Shown here: piece after piece, positions 39,326-48,233 of the stretch | How positions within the stretch are numbered: position 1 is the first letter of the stretch | How the letters are laid out: the number at the start of each line of letters is the position of its first letter | Assembly (NCBI RefSeq): GCF_007474545.1 | Contig: NZ_VKOG01000001.1 | Location: 496,001 to 560,000 of the forward strand | Length of the DNA: 64,000 nucleotides | Source of the DNA: Chryseobacterium binzhouense | GTDB taxonomy: Bacteria; Bacteroidota; Bacteroidia; Flavobacteriales; Weeksellaceae | Direction: 5' to 3' | Made by a program: the position numbers and the translations under genes | The notes under the pieces: model-generated | Databases searched by the model: none | The model's input: only the letters and a program-made list of their open reading frames with translations | What the model was told of the DNA's origin: nothing

Positions 39326-42109
39326 TTAGTGAGCACTTGTACTTGTTAACTCTTTGATTGGAGGTACAAATGTAGTCAGGTTAATTCCTTCTACAGCAGC
39401 TTTGTATTCTTCAATGTTTGGAATTCTTCCCATGATGGCTGATAATACTACTACCGGAGTTGATGCCAGCAAAGATTCACCTTTTTTACGTTCAGAATCT
39501 TCCACAACTCTTCCCTGGAAAAGACGGGTAGAAGTTGCTAAAACAGTATCTCCTTTTGCTGCTTTTTCCTGATTCCCCATACAAAGGTTACATCCCGGTC
39601 TTTCAAGGTACATCATGTTTTTATATTCAACACGTGCTTCACCTTTTGGAGCGTTGTCGTCAAACTCAAAACCTGAATATTTTTCTAAAAATTCCCAGTC
39701 GCCTTCCGCTTTAAGTTCATCAATGATGTTGTAAGTTGGAGCGGCAACAACAAGAGGTGCTTTAAATTCAACCGTTCCGTTTTGTCTTTCGATATTTTTA
39801 AGCATTTGAGAAACAATTTTCAAGTCTCCTTTGTGAACCATGCAAGATCCTACGAAGCCAAGATCAACTTTTTTCTCACCTCCGTAATACGTTAAATCTC
39901 TGATGGTATCGTGCGTATATCTTTTAGAAACATCTTCATTGTTTACATCCGGATCTGCGATCATTGGTTCTACAATCGCATCAAGATCAACAACTACTTC
40001 AGCGTAATATTTAGCATTAGCATCCGGAGTCAGAGCAGGTTTTTCACCTGATTTAATCTCAGTAATTCTCTTATTTGCTTTGTTGATTAATCCTTGAAGA
40101 ACCTGATTGTGATTGTCCATTCCTTTGTCGATCATGATCTGGATTCTGGATTTTGCAATCTCTAAAGACTCTATCAAAGTATCATCCTGAGAAATACAGA
40201 TAGATGCTTTAGCTTTCATCTCGGCAGTCCAGTCTGTAAATGTAAATGCCTGATCTGCAGGAAGAGTTCCAATGTGAACCTCAATAATTCTGCCTTGAAA
40301 GACATTTTCTCCACCAAACTGTTTCAGCATTTGAGCCTGAGTTGCATGTACAACATCACGGAAATCCATGTGCTCTTTCATATCGCCTTTGAAGGTCACT
40401 TTTACAGATTCAGGAATAGGCATTGAAGCTTCACCTGTTGCCAAAGCCAGAGCAACTGTCCCGGAATCAGCTCCGAAAGCAACACCTTTAGACATTCTTG
40501 TATGAGAATCTCCGCCAATAATAATTGCCCATTCGTCTATGGTAATATCATTCAGAACTTTATGAATAACATCCGTCATTGCGTGGTATTCTCCTTTAGG
40601 ATCACGCGCGGTAATCAAACCGAAATCATTCATAAATTTCATCAGCTTAGGAATATTTGCCTGAGCTTTTTTGTCCCAAACGGAAGCGGTATGACAACCC
40701 GACTGGTAAGCACCATCAACAATTGGAGAAATGACGGTTGCTGCCATTGATTCTAATTCCTGAGCGGTCATCAAACCTGTAGTGTCCTGAGAACCAACAA
40801 TGTTAACTTCTACACGTACATCAGAACCAGCGTGTAGAACTTTTCCTGGAGCCAAGCCAACTGCATTTCTGTTGAAGATTTTTTCAACTGCAGTAAGACC
40901 CTGTCCTTCGATAGAAACTTCTTTTGAAGGAGCGAAAACAGTTGGGATTTCAACCCCTAAAATCTGTGCCGCAATAGTTTGTATTTTTTTACCAAAAACG
41001 ATGGCGTAAGAACCTCCCGCTTTGATAAATTCCATTTTTTGAGGAGTGAATGATCTACTAAGATCAATCAGTTCTGTATCTCCGTTATATAATTTTTTCT
41101 TTTTTGTATTGATGGTCAATACAGTTCCTGTTGCTACTGAGTAAGCCTGCTCAAGAACAACCTCGCCGTTTTCGTTACGTATAGGATCTCCGTATTCGTC
41201 AACTTTTTTCACCCAGTTTTTAAGGTCAATACCTATTCCTCCTGTCACATCCACTGTTGTAAGGAAGATAGGAGAAATGCCGTTTGTTCCGCCAACAATA
41301 GGAGCAATATTAACAAATGGAATATATGGGCTTGCTGGTTTTCCTGTCCAGAGAGCTACATTGTTTACTCCCGACATTCTGGATGAACCTACACCCATCG
41401 TTCCTTTTTCTGCAATCAGCATTACACTTGCATCAGGATGCTGAACCTGCAAAGCTTTGATTTCTGCCTGAGCTTCAGGAGTGATCATGCATTTTCCATG
41501 TAACTCCCGGTCTGATCTTGAGTGTGCCTGATTTCCAGGAGATAACAAATCTGTTGAAATGTCTCCTTCCCCGGCAATAAAAGTAACTACTTTAATTTCT
41601 TCAGGAACTTCAGGTAATTTGGTGAAGAATTCTGCTTTTACGTAGCTTTCCAGAATATCTCTGGCGATTGGATTGTTATTTTTAAAAGCTTCTCTTAAAC
41701 GGTCTGTGTCTGCATCATAAAGAAAAACCTGTGTTTTAAGAACTTCGGCTGCCTGTTTTGCAGTATCTTCATTATTTCCTAATGCTAAATCAAGCAGAAC
41801 TTCAATAGAAGGACCGCCTTTCATGTGAGATAAAAGCTCAAAAGCAAAAGTAGGACTGATCTCCTCTACAGAAGATTCTCCAAGAATAATTTCTTTTAAA
41901 AATTTTGCTTTAGCACCGGCAGCACTTGTAGTTCCGGGCAGAGTGTTGTAAATAAAAAAATTAAGCGAATCAGCTCTGTTTTCGTTAGCATGATCTTTAA
42001 TTTGTGTAATAATTTCGCTTAATAGTTCAGCACTGTCAATTGGTTTTGGGTGCAGACCCTGAATTTTTCTTTCTTCAATCTCCTGGAGATAATCCTGATA
42101 AATACTCAT
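39326..42109 (-). CDS. acnB: Bifunctional aconitate hydratase 2 / 2-methylisocitrate dehydratase
   Basis: The 927-aa protein has the AcnB layout: an N-terminal HEAT-like helical domain (1-160; YLQEIEERKIQGLHPKPID), the swivel domain second (GKCMITPEAQAEI, GTMGVGSSRMSGVNNVALW), and the catalytic cluster domains last, with cysteines in VGSCMVHKGDLK and PGCNLCMGNQEKA. It catalyses citrate/isocitrate interconversion and can dehydrate 2-methylcitrate intermediates. Having both AcnB and AcnA side by side is a known arrangement in some Bacteroidota. It ends in a clear terminator. Confidence 0.96.
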   Translation of the reverse strand: MSIYQDYLQEIEERKIQGLHPKPIDSAELLSEIITQIKDHANENRADSLNFFIYNTLPGTTSAAGAKAKFLKEIILGESSVEEISPTFAFELLSHMKGGPSIEVLLDLALGNNEDTAKQAAEVLKTQVFLYDADTDRLREAFKNNNPIARDILESYVKAEFFTKLPEVPEEIKVVTFIAGEGDISTDLLSPGNQAHSRSDRELHGKCMITPEAQAEIKALQVQHPDASVMLIAEKGTMGVGSSRMSGVNNVALWTGKPASPYIPFVNIAPIVGGTNGISPIFLTTVDVTGGIGIDLKNWVKKVDEYGDPIRNENGEVVLEQAYSVATGTVLTINTKKKKLYNGDTELIDLSRSFTPQKMEFIKAGGSYAIVFGKKIQTIAAQILGVEIPTVFAPSKEVSIEGQGLTAVEKIFNRNAVGLAPGKVLHAGSDVRVEVNIVGSQDTTGLMTAQELESMAATVISPIVDGAYQSGCHTASVWDKKAQANIPKLMKFMNDFGLITARDPKGEYHAMTDVIHKVLNDITIDEWAIIIGGDSHTRMSKGVAFGADSGTVALALATGEASMPIPESVKVTFKGDMKEHMDFRDVVHATQAQMLKQFGGENVFQGRIIEVHIGTLPADQAFTFTDWTAEMKAKASICISQDDTLIESLEIAKSRIQIMIDKGMDNHNQVLQGLINKANKRITEIKSGEKPALTPDANAKYYAEVVVDLDAIVEPMIADPDVNNEDVSKRYTHDTIRDLTYYGGEKKVDLGFVGSCMVHKGDLKIVSQMLKNIERQNGTVEFKAPLVVAAPTYNIIDELKAEGDWEFLEKYSGFEFDDNAPKGEARVEYKNMMYLERPGCNLCMGNQEKAAKGDTVLATSTRLFQGRVVEDSERKKGESLLASTPVVVLSAIMGRIPNIEEYKAAVEGINLTTFVPPIKELTSTSAH

Positions 42110-42412
42110 ATACTCTTTTCTTTTTTATACATTAGATTATACTTAATAATTTGATAAAACCGCATAATCTACATTTTCAATATCTGGAACTGCTTTTCGC
42201 TGATAAAATTTTGCTTAAAAAAAATCTTCAGCTTGCGTTTAGAATGGTTATTGATAATTTGAAATCAATAGTTTATCCTTACAGGCATTACATTACCAGA
42301 CATTTAAAAATGATCCCAAAATTACAAAAAATTAGAATTTTGTAAGAATTAAATTATTTAGATTGTTTATAAATATGAATTTTTTATTTTATATTTTTGG
42401 CAAAAAATAATA
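42110..42412. other. Divergent promoter region, no gene
   Basis: About 300 bp lie between acnB (minus) and the WG-repeat gene (plus). A 64-codon plus-strand frame at 42151-42345 has no homologue I recognise and no good start context. A TATTTTTG (42392-42399) is a candidate -7 element for the plus-strand gene, ending 14 bp before its ATG. Confidence 0.45.
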
Positions 42413-43183
42413 ATGAAGCTGGTGAAAAAAATTAAAATTTTAGTTATCGTGCTGTTTTCGGCAACAGCTTTTTGCCAGAACAGGCAAACTACCAAAAAGA
42501 TAGTGAAAAAAGCAAGCGGACAGAATAATACAGCCACTTTACAAACAAAAAATACCGGTCTTCCTGTTGTTAACGAAAATATCCCATTATTAATTCCTAA
42601 AAAACTAAACGGAAAATCGGGTTTTGTCAATCAGAAGGGGAAATTTGTAATTGCGCCTGAGTATGATCTTGCCATGTTTTTTGGTGAAGATTGTAACCTT
42701 TTAAATTCACCAAATGAAAAGATAAAGCATTTTGGCAGCGAACTTTATGCAACTGTAGAGAAAAACGGTATAGCTTTCAGGATCAATAAAGCCGGAAAAC
42801 GTGTTTATCAGTATAAAAATGATGATTTGGGAAGATGCAAATCTGACCTGAAAAAAGCTTTGTTTCATGCTTATATTCTGAATGGTAAATATGGCATCAT
42901 TGAAGATGCTAAGTTTAAAAATCCTTCGGATCATTCTCAGTTTAAGATTTATCCGAAATATCAATATTTATATGTTCTGGAAGGAGATGATACCGCCAAT
43001 CCTATGATTATTGCAACTCACAATGATAAATTTGGAGTGATTGATGTGGATAATAAAATTGTGATCCCGTTTGAGTATTCAGATATAAAAAGAAATTATA
43101 GCTGGAAACTGGGCAAAATGTTTGAAGTAACCAAAGACGATAAAAATTATTACTTCATCGATTCTTACAACCGGTCATACTGA
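42413..43183 (+). CDS. WG-repeat exported protein
   Basis: The 256-aa protein has a signal peptide (KILVIVLFSATAFCQ). It then has WG-type repeats: KLNGKSGFVNQKGKFVIAPEYD at about 62-84, a central NGKYGIIEDAK, and a C-terminal HNDKFGVIDVDNKIVIPFEYSD. WG repeats form small beta modules in exported proteins and usually bind proteins or peptides. No enzymatic motif is present. It lies upstream of, and in the same direction as, the TPP-regulated receptor, but the riboswitch and its promoter intervene, so it is not part of that unit. Confidence 0.75.
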   Translation: MKLVKKIKILVIVLFSATAFCQNRQTTKKIVKKASGQNNTATLQTKNTGLPVVNENIPLLIPKKLNGKSGFVNQKGKFVIAPEYDLAMFFGEDCNLLNSPNEKIKHFGSELYATVEKNGIAFRINKAGKRVYQYKNDDLGRCKSDLKKALFHAYILNGKYGIIEDAKFKNPSDHSQFKIYPKYQYLYVLEGDDTANPMIIATHNDKFGVIDVDNKIVIPFEYSDIKRNYSWKLGKMFEVTKDDKNYYFIDSYNRSY

Positions 43184-43218
43184 TAAAAATTTTATTTTAA
43201 TTTAATTGTAAAAAGTTG

Positions 43219-43226
43219 TACTTTTG
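43219..43226 (+). promoter_or_regulatory. -7 element of the TPP-controlled transcript
   Basis: TACTTTTG matches TAnnTTTG and lies 13 bp before the riboswitch aptamer. The aptamer would therefore start close to the transcript's 5' end. Confidence 0.55.
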
Positions 43227-43238
43227 CCGCTGAAATAA

Positions 43239-43305
43239 AGGGGTGCTCCTGTCGGGGCTGAGATTATACCCAATGAACCTGGAACAGGTAATGCTGTTTA
43301 GGGAA
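43239..43305 (+). ncRNA. TPP (thiamine pyrophosphate) riboswitch
   Basis: The sequence contains the THI-box core GGCTGAGATTATACCC (P2/P3 side) followed by AACCTGGAACAGGTAATGCT and TAGGGAA, all in the correct order and spacing for the TPP aptamer. It lies about 125 bp upstream of a TonB-dependent receptor. Between them are inverted GTATCAG/AATGTT-type segments that could form an expression platform. High TPP should reduce receptor expression. Confidence 0.93.
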
Positions 43306-43429
43306 TTTTGTAAGTGTACCAATGTATCAGTTTATCAATGTTTTGGCATTGCTGCATTGTTAAATTTTCAAATTGTTACATTTTTTTAATCGCCCCTTTT
43401 ATTCCATTAAATTTTAAAAATTTATAAGA

Positions 43430-45532
43430 ATGAAAGGATTATTTTTTTTAGGGCTTACCGCAGGCTCGCTGAGTTTTTTACAAGCTCAGAATTCAGACTC
43501 TCTTAAGATAAGAGAAATTGAAACCGTCAGTTTTACCAAAAGGCTACCGGTTGCAAAAGAGATTATCAGCGTTCAGAAAGATCTAGACAGTAGAAATCTG
43601 GGGCAGGATCTGCCGATTCTTCTCAAAAATCAGACTTCAATTATTTCAACATCAGATGCAGGAAATGGAGTAGGGTACACCGGCTTCAGGATTCGTGGTG
43701 TTGCAGGAAGAGGGATTAATGTCATGATGAATGGTGTTCCGTTTAATGATTCCGAAAGCCAGGGAACTTTTTTCGTGAATGTTCCGGATTTAACGAGTTC
43801 CGCATCACAAATTGTCATTCAGAGAGGAGTCGGAACTTCCAATAATGGTGTTTCCGCATTCGGAGCAAGCATCAATGTAATTTCAAAAGAACCGGAAGAA
43901 AAATTTTATTTCAAAACTGATGACAGTTACGGATCTTTTAATACCTACAAATATTCAGCAGAAATAGGCTCCGGAAAATTCTGGAAAGACCGATTGTCGG
44001 TTATGGGAAGATATTCTCATATTCACTCTGACGGATATATCGACAGGGCGTTTTCAGATCTTAATTCGTACAACTTTACCGCTTTATTTGAAGAAGGGAA
44101 AACCAAGCTTCGTCTGATGGCATTCGGAGGGAAAGAAAAAACATATCAGGCTTGGAACGGAGTCGACAGAAAGACATGGGAAACCAATCCCAGGTATAAT
44201 TTTTCAGGAGCAATTTACGATGCCAGCTGGGAAAATATTGTAGGGTTTTACGATAATGAAACGGATAATTACAGACAAAACCATTATCAGCTTTTGTGGG
44301 AACAGGGGCTGAATGAACGATGGAATCTTGAAACAACACTTCATTATACCAAAGGAAGAGGATATTATGAAAATTACAAACAGGGAGATCCTTATGCAAG
44401 ATACAATCTGCCTGATTTTAACGGTGAAGAATATTCGGACTTTATCAGAAAAAAATGGCTCAACAATGATTTTTACGGGATAGTCTCTACTTTGTACGGA
44501 AAATTTGATAACATAGATCTGAATTTTGGTCTTGTCGGAAATCAGTATTTTGGCAGACATTACGGGAACGTGAAAGATGTTTTTGTTCCTCAGATACCGC
44601 AGCATGAGTATTACCGAAACCGATCTGTAAAAAATGAAGTTGCCGGATTTGCTAAAGCTTTGGTGAAAATTAATGACTTTGAACTTTTTGGAGATCTACA
44701 GCTTAGAAATATTGATTATGATACCAAAATTCTTTTGCAGGGTGACGATGAAGGCGCAGATTTGAAAAGAAACTGGCTTTTCTTTAATCCAAAAGCAGGA
44801 GTAAATTACAGATTAAACAACGGAAAAGTATTCCTTTCGTATGCTCATGCACAGCGCGAGCCCAATCGTGACGACCTCATCTCCAATAATAACGTGAAGG
44901 CAGAGAAGCTTCATGATTTTGAAGCCGGAATTGAAAAGCGTTTTGGTGCGGTTGAGTTTACTGCCAATCTTTATTATATGTATTATATCAATCAGTTGGT
45001 TTTAAACGGACAGATCAGTAATATCGGAGAATTTATCAGAACTAACTCAGGGAAAAGCTACCGAAGAGGAATTGAGGTTGGAGCTTTGACAAAATTAGGA
45101 AAACAATGGGAAGTTTCCGGTAATGTAAGTTTAAGTCAGAACAGAAATTTGGACTTCCGCATTGAAAACCAAAACGGCATCAACAATTTAGGAAACACGG
45201 AGATTTCTTTCTCTCCTAATGTTATTACCAATCTAAGCCTGAAATATAATCCGACTAAGAATTTTCAGTTTGCGCTGATCAATCAATATGTTGGCAAGCA
45301 ATATCTTGATAATACAGAAACTCCGGATTTACAGTTGAAAGACTATTTTCTTACTGATTTTAATGCACAATATCAGTTTAAGATCAATAAGCATGATGTT
45401 GCACTGAAGCTTCTGGTTAATAATATTTTTGATCAGAAATATGTAAACAATGGTTACGTGTATGACGGACCAATTTACTTTGCTCAGGCAGGAATCAATT
45501 TTATGTTTGGAATCAGCTGGAAAATTCAATAA
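43430..45532 (+). CDS. TonB-dependent receptor under TPP riboswitch control (likely thiamine uptake)
   Basis: The 700-aa protein has a signal peptide (1-19). Its plug has IREIETVSFTKRLPVAKEI, the TonB-receptor element GVGYTGFRIRGVAGRGINVMMNGVPFND, and the typical SSASQIVIQRGVGTSNNGVSAFGASINV. A 22-strand-like barrel follows, ending YFAQAGINFMFGISWKIQ. The TPP riboswitch directly upstream implies that it imports thiamine or a thiamine precursor across the outer membrane. No carboxypeptidase-like N-terminal domain is present. A terminator follows at 45584. Confidence 0.92.
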   Translation: MKGLFFLGLTAGSLSFLQAQNSDSLKIREIETVSFTKRLPVAKEIISVQKDLDSRNLGQDLPILLKNQTSIISTSDAGNGVGYTGFRIRGVAGRGINVMMNGVPFNDSESQGTFFVNVPDLTSSASQIVIQRGVGTSNNGVSAFGASINVISKEPEEKFYFKTDDSYGSFNTYKYSAEIGSGKFWKDRLSVMGRYSHIHSDGYIDRAFSDLNSYNFTALFEEGKTKLRLMAFGGKEKTYQAWNGVDRKTWETNPRYNFSGAIYDASWENIVGFYDNETDNYRQNHYQLLWEQGLNERWNLETTLHYTKGRGYYENYKQGDPYARYNLPDFNGEEYSDFIRKKWLNNDFYGIVSTLYGKFDNIDLNFGLVGNQYFGRHYGNVKDVFVPQIPQHEYYRNRSVKNEVAGFAKALVKINDFELFGDLQLRNIDYDTKILLQGDDEGADLKRNWLFFNPKAGVNYRLNNGKVFLSYAHAQREPNRDDLISNNNVKAEKLHDFEAGIEKRFGAVEFTANLYYMYYINQLVLNGQISNIGEFIRTNSGKSYRRGIEVGALTKLGKQWEVSGNVSLSQNRNLDFRIENQNGINNLGNTEISFSPNVITNLSLKYNPTKNFQFALINQYVGKQYLDNTETPDLQLKDYFLTDFNAQYQFKINKHDVALKLLVNNIFDQKYVNNGYVYDGPIYFAQAGINFMFGISWKIQ

Positions 45533-45583
45533 TCATAAGAACACTGCTTCACACTTATATCATAGTTACATTAATTTTTTTTA

Positions 45584-45609
45584 AAGACTGTTGAGGCAGT
45601 CTTTTTTTA
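45584..45609 (+). terminator. Terminator after the thiamine receptor gene
   Basis: AAGACTG and CAGTCTTTTTTT form a stem with a short loop (TTGAGG) and a seven-T tract, about 50 bp past the stop. Confidence 0.8.
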
Positions 45610-45716
45610 TTTTAATAACTCAAAGCATTGATAAATTAAATATTTTCAGATCATTTTTACCAATAATTAAGAAACCAACTTACAGAGAAACATTTAAAAA
45701 AGTCATGAAAAAATCA

Positions 45717-45724
45717 TAAATTTG
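45717..45724 (+). promoter_or_regulatory. Candidate -7 element just before the HU-CCDC81 gene
   Basis: TAAATTTG ends 7 bp before the ATG at 45732, again implying an almost leaderless transcript. I see no clear -33 TTG. Confidence 0.35.
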
Positions 45725-45731
45725 CTGCCAA

Positions 45732-46496
45732 ATGAATATTTCAGCATACATTTTAGAATATCTGAAGCAATTCGGAACCGTTATTGTTCCGCAGTTTGGT
45801 GTATTCACTCTGGAAAACTCCAAAGCAGTTATCAATTCTGAAAACGGAAGTATTCTTCCGCCTTCCAGCAAAATCGCTTTTCAGCCGGATTATCAGATTC
45901 AGCATGATGATTTTATCAGCTTTTTGAGCCGTCAGAAAGACATTTCAAAAGCTTCAGCAGAAAGAGAACTGGAGCTGCAGGTGGATTTCTGGAAGAAAAG
46001 AATGCAGTCTGACAAAACTTTAGAAATTTCCGGTCTTGGAACCGCTTTTATAGAAGACGGAAAAATTTTATTCAAAGGAAATCGCTTAGAATCAGATTAT
46101 CCGGATTTTTATGGTTTGGAAGAAATCCGCTTTTCAGATATTAATGATAAGCCCGCTGAAGTTTCAGAAAATAAATCTGAGAAAGATTACAGGTTCAATA
46201 AATCAGTGTTATGGATATTTTTATTCATCATTCCGGTTTTAGGAATACTATATTTTGCTTACACTCAGCAGGAATTGCTTTTTGGCAAAAAATCTTTTGA
46301 TGATCTTTCTGTACAGACAAAAACACAGAGAATTGAGAAAAAAGCTCCTGTAAAAATAGATTCTGCCCAGATGAGACGGCAGGATTCTATAAAAGCTTTT
46401 AAAGCAGATTCATTAAAGCAGGACTCTGTAAAAAAGCAGGCTGCAAAAAACTGGAAAGCAACTTCATATAAAAGAAAGTCACGATGGCAAAAATAA
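45732..46496 (+). CDS. HU-CCDC81-like / SPOR-type cell-envelope protein
   Basis: The 254-aa protein begins MNISAYILEYLKQFGTVIVP and continues with QFGVFTLENSK and LPPSSKIAFQPDYQIQHDDF. This is the bacterial CCDC81-type HU-like domain found in Bacteroidota envelope proteins, followed by a second domain (about 75-120). There is a single membrane segment at about 158-178 (LWIFLFIIPVLGILYFAYT) and a Lys-rich, Gln/Asp-rich tail. The protein is cytoplasmic at its N-terminus with a periplasmic tail; the C-terminal SPOR domain seen in longer relatives is missing. It overlaps the next gene by 13 bp. A cell-division or peptidoglycan role is inferred from the family. Confidence 0.75.
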   Translation: MNISAYILEYLKQFGTVIVPQFGVFTLENSKAVINSENGSILPPSSKIAFQPDYQIQHDDFISFLSRQKDISKASAERELELQVDFWKKRMQSDKTLEISGLGTAFIEDGKILFKGNRLESDYPDFYGLEEIRFSDINDKPAEVSENKSEKDYRFNKSVLWIFLFIIPVLGILYFAYTQQELLFGKKSFDDLSVQTKTQRIEKKAPVKIDSAQMRRQDSIKAFKADSLKQDSVKKQAAKNWKATSYKRKSRWQK

Positions 46497-47011
46497 AAAA
46501 AGCGTCAGAATCTCTTACGGTAATGACTAATATTGTTCTTCCGAACGATACCAATCAGCTCAGAAATCTTTTCGGAGGAGAGCTTTTGGCAAGAATGGAC
46601 AGATGTGCTTCTATTTCTGCAACAAGACATTGTGAAAGAAGAGTCGTTACAGCATCTGTAAATCATGTTTCGTTTGATCATCCTATTCCGGAAGGCGGAA
46701 TTGTGGTGATGGAATCTAAAGTATCCCGCGCATTTTCAACATCCATGGAAATCTATGTGGATGTCTGGCTGGATGATCCTATCAACCGCAAAAAAATTCA
46801 GACCAATAAAGGAATCTATACTTTTGTGGCTGTAGACGAATTCAACAGACCTATACCGATTCCTGAGATGGAACCTGAAACGGATCTTGAAAAAGAAAGA
46901 TATGCAGCTGCACTAAGAAGAAAAGAACTCTCTCTGATTCTTTCCGGAAGAATGAAGCCGGTAGACTCTGTGGAACTGAAAAAGCTTTTTCAGGAGTCGC
47001 AGGAAAAATAA
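46484..47011 (+). CDS. Acyl-CoA thioesterase, YciA/hotdog type
   Basis: The 175-aa protein has the YciA/BFIT-type hotdog signature: MTNIVLPNDTNQLRNLFGGELLARMDRCA (with the Asp and Asn-Gly-Gly), CERRVVTASVNHVSFDHPI, and a basic helical C-terminus. It hydrolyses acyl-CoA in the cytoplasm. It overlaps the HU-CCDC81 gene by 13 bp and is followed after 22 bp by the ketosynthase operon, so it may link to that pathway, though this type of thioesterase is also common alone. Confidence 0.88.
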   Translation: MAKIKKASESLTVMTNIVLPNDTNQLRNLFGGELLARMDRCASISATRHCERRVVTASVNHVSFDHPIPEGGIVVMESKVSRAFSTSMEIYVDVWLDDPINRKKIQTNKGIYTFVAVDEFNRPIPIPEMEPETDLEKERYAAALRRKELSLILSGRMKPVDSVELKKLFQESQEK

Positions 47012-47033
47012 TTCTGAAAAATCCCCAAAGTAC

Positions 47034-48233
47034 ATGAGTCATAAAATTGCCATTACAGGAATGGGCATCATTTCCGCTATTGGAAACAATGTGGAAGAAA
47101 ATCTGAATTCTTTAAAAGCCGGACAACACGGAATTTCCGACATCACTCTGTTTGAAACACGCCATAAAGGAAATATTAAAACGGGCGAAATCAAATTATC
47201 TAATGACGAACTTGCAGAAAAACTTCACCTGAATGAAGATCATCATGCTACGAGAACCGCTCTGTTGGGAATGGTGGCTGCAAAAGAAGCGATAGAAAGT
47301 TCCGGAATTTCGGATATTAACGAATATAAAACAGGACTGATTTCTTCAACCAGTGTTGGAGGAATGGATGTTACCGAAAAATATTTCTACACTTACGAAG
47401 ACTTTCCTGAAAAACAACAATATATTCATTCTCATGATGCAGGAAATTCATCCTTGCTGATTGCTGATTATCTGGGACTAAAAGGCATGGTTTCCACCAT
47501 CAGTACCGCCTGTTCATCGGCTGCCAATGCAATAATGATGGGCGCAAAATTAATCAGAAGTGGAGTTTTAGACCGTGTAATTGTGGGCGGAACAGATTCT
47601 CTTTCAAAATTTACATTGAATGGTTTCAATACACTGATGATTTTAACGGATTCTTACAACACCCCTTTCGATAACGACAGAAAAGGTCTGAATCTGGGTG
47701 AAGCAGCCGCTTTCATTGTTCTGGAATCTGATGAAATTGTAAAAAAGGAAAATAAAAAAGTTCTGGGTTATCTTTCCGGATACGGAAATGCCAATGATGC
47801 GCATCATCAGACTGCTTCTTCAGAAAATGGACAAGGTGCGTTTTTAGCCATGGAAAAAGCTTTAAAAGTTTCGGGCTTAAATAAAGAAAATATCGATTAT
47901 ATCAATGTTCACGGAACAGCAACCCCAAATAACGATTTGTCTGAAGGAATTGCGATGATCCGGATTTTCGGGGAAGGCAATGTTCCGGAATTCAGTTCTA
48001 CAAAAGCTTTTACTGGTCACACACTGGCTGCAGCGGCAGGAATTGAAGCGGTGTATTCTCTTTTGGCAATTCAGCACAATCTTATTTTCCCGAATCTGAA
48101 TTTTAAAAGTAAAATGGCAGAATTTGATTTAACTCCTGTAACGGAACTTAAAGAGAAAAATATCAACCACGTTCTATCCAATTCGTTTGGTTTTGGAGGA
48201 AATTGTTCAACTTTAATTTTCTCAAAATCATGA
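47034..48233 (+). CDS. Beta-ketoacyl synthase (catalytic, KSalpha-like)
   Basis: The 399-aa protein begins MSHKIAITGMGIISAIGNNV and has the full triad: Cys in ISTACSSAANAIMMG, His in NVHGTATPNND and His in KAFTGHTLAAAAGIEA. It is closer to KASI/II-type enzymes of polyene and aromatic pathways than to the housekeeping FabF at 18.7 kb. Its stop overlaps the start of the next, degenerate ketosynthase by 4 bp (ATGA), a layout seen for KS and chain-length-factor pairs. It probably extends acyl chains for a flexirubin/aryl-polyene-type product. Confidence 0.88.
   Translation: MSHKIAITGMGIISAIGNNVEENLNSLKAGQHGISDITLFETRHKGNIKTGEIKLSNDELAEKLHLNEDHHATRTALLGMVAAKEAIESSGISDINEYKTGLISSTSVGGMDVTEKYFYTYEDFPEKQQYIHSHDAGNSSLLIADYLGLKGMVSTISTACSSAANAIMMGAKLIRSGVLDRVIVGGTDSLSKFTLNGFNTLMILTDSYNTPFDNDRKGLNLGEAAAFIVLESDEIVKKENKKVLGYLSGYGNANDAHHQTASSENGQGAFLAMEKALKVSGLNKENIDYINVHGTATPNNDLSEGIAMIRIFGEGNVPEFSSTKAFTGHTLAAAAGIEAVYSLLAIQHNLIFPNLNFKSKMAEFDLTPVTELKEKNINHVLSNSFGFGGNCSTLIFSKS

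Noticed and set aside
42151-42345. 64-codon plus-strand frame between acnB and the WG-repeat gene
   Set aside because: No good start context, no recognisable family; more likely promoter DNA.
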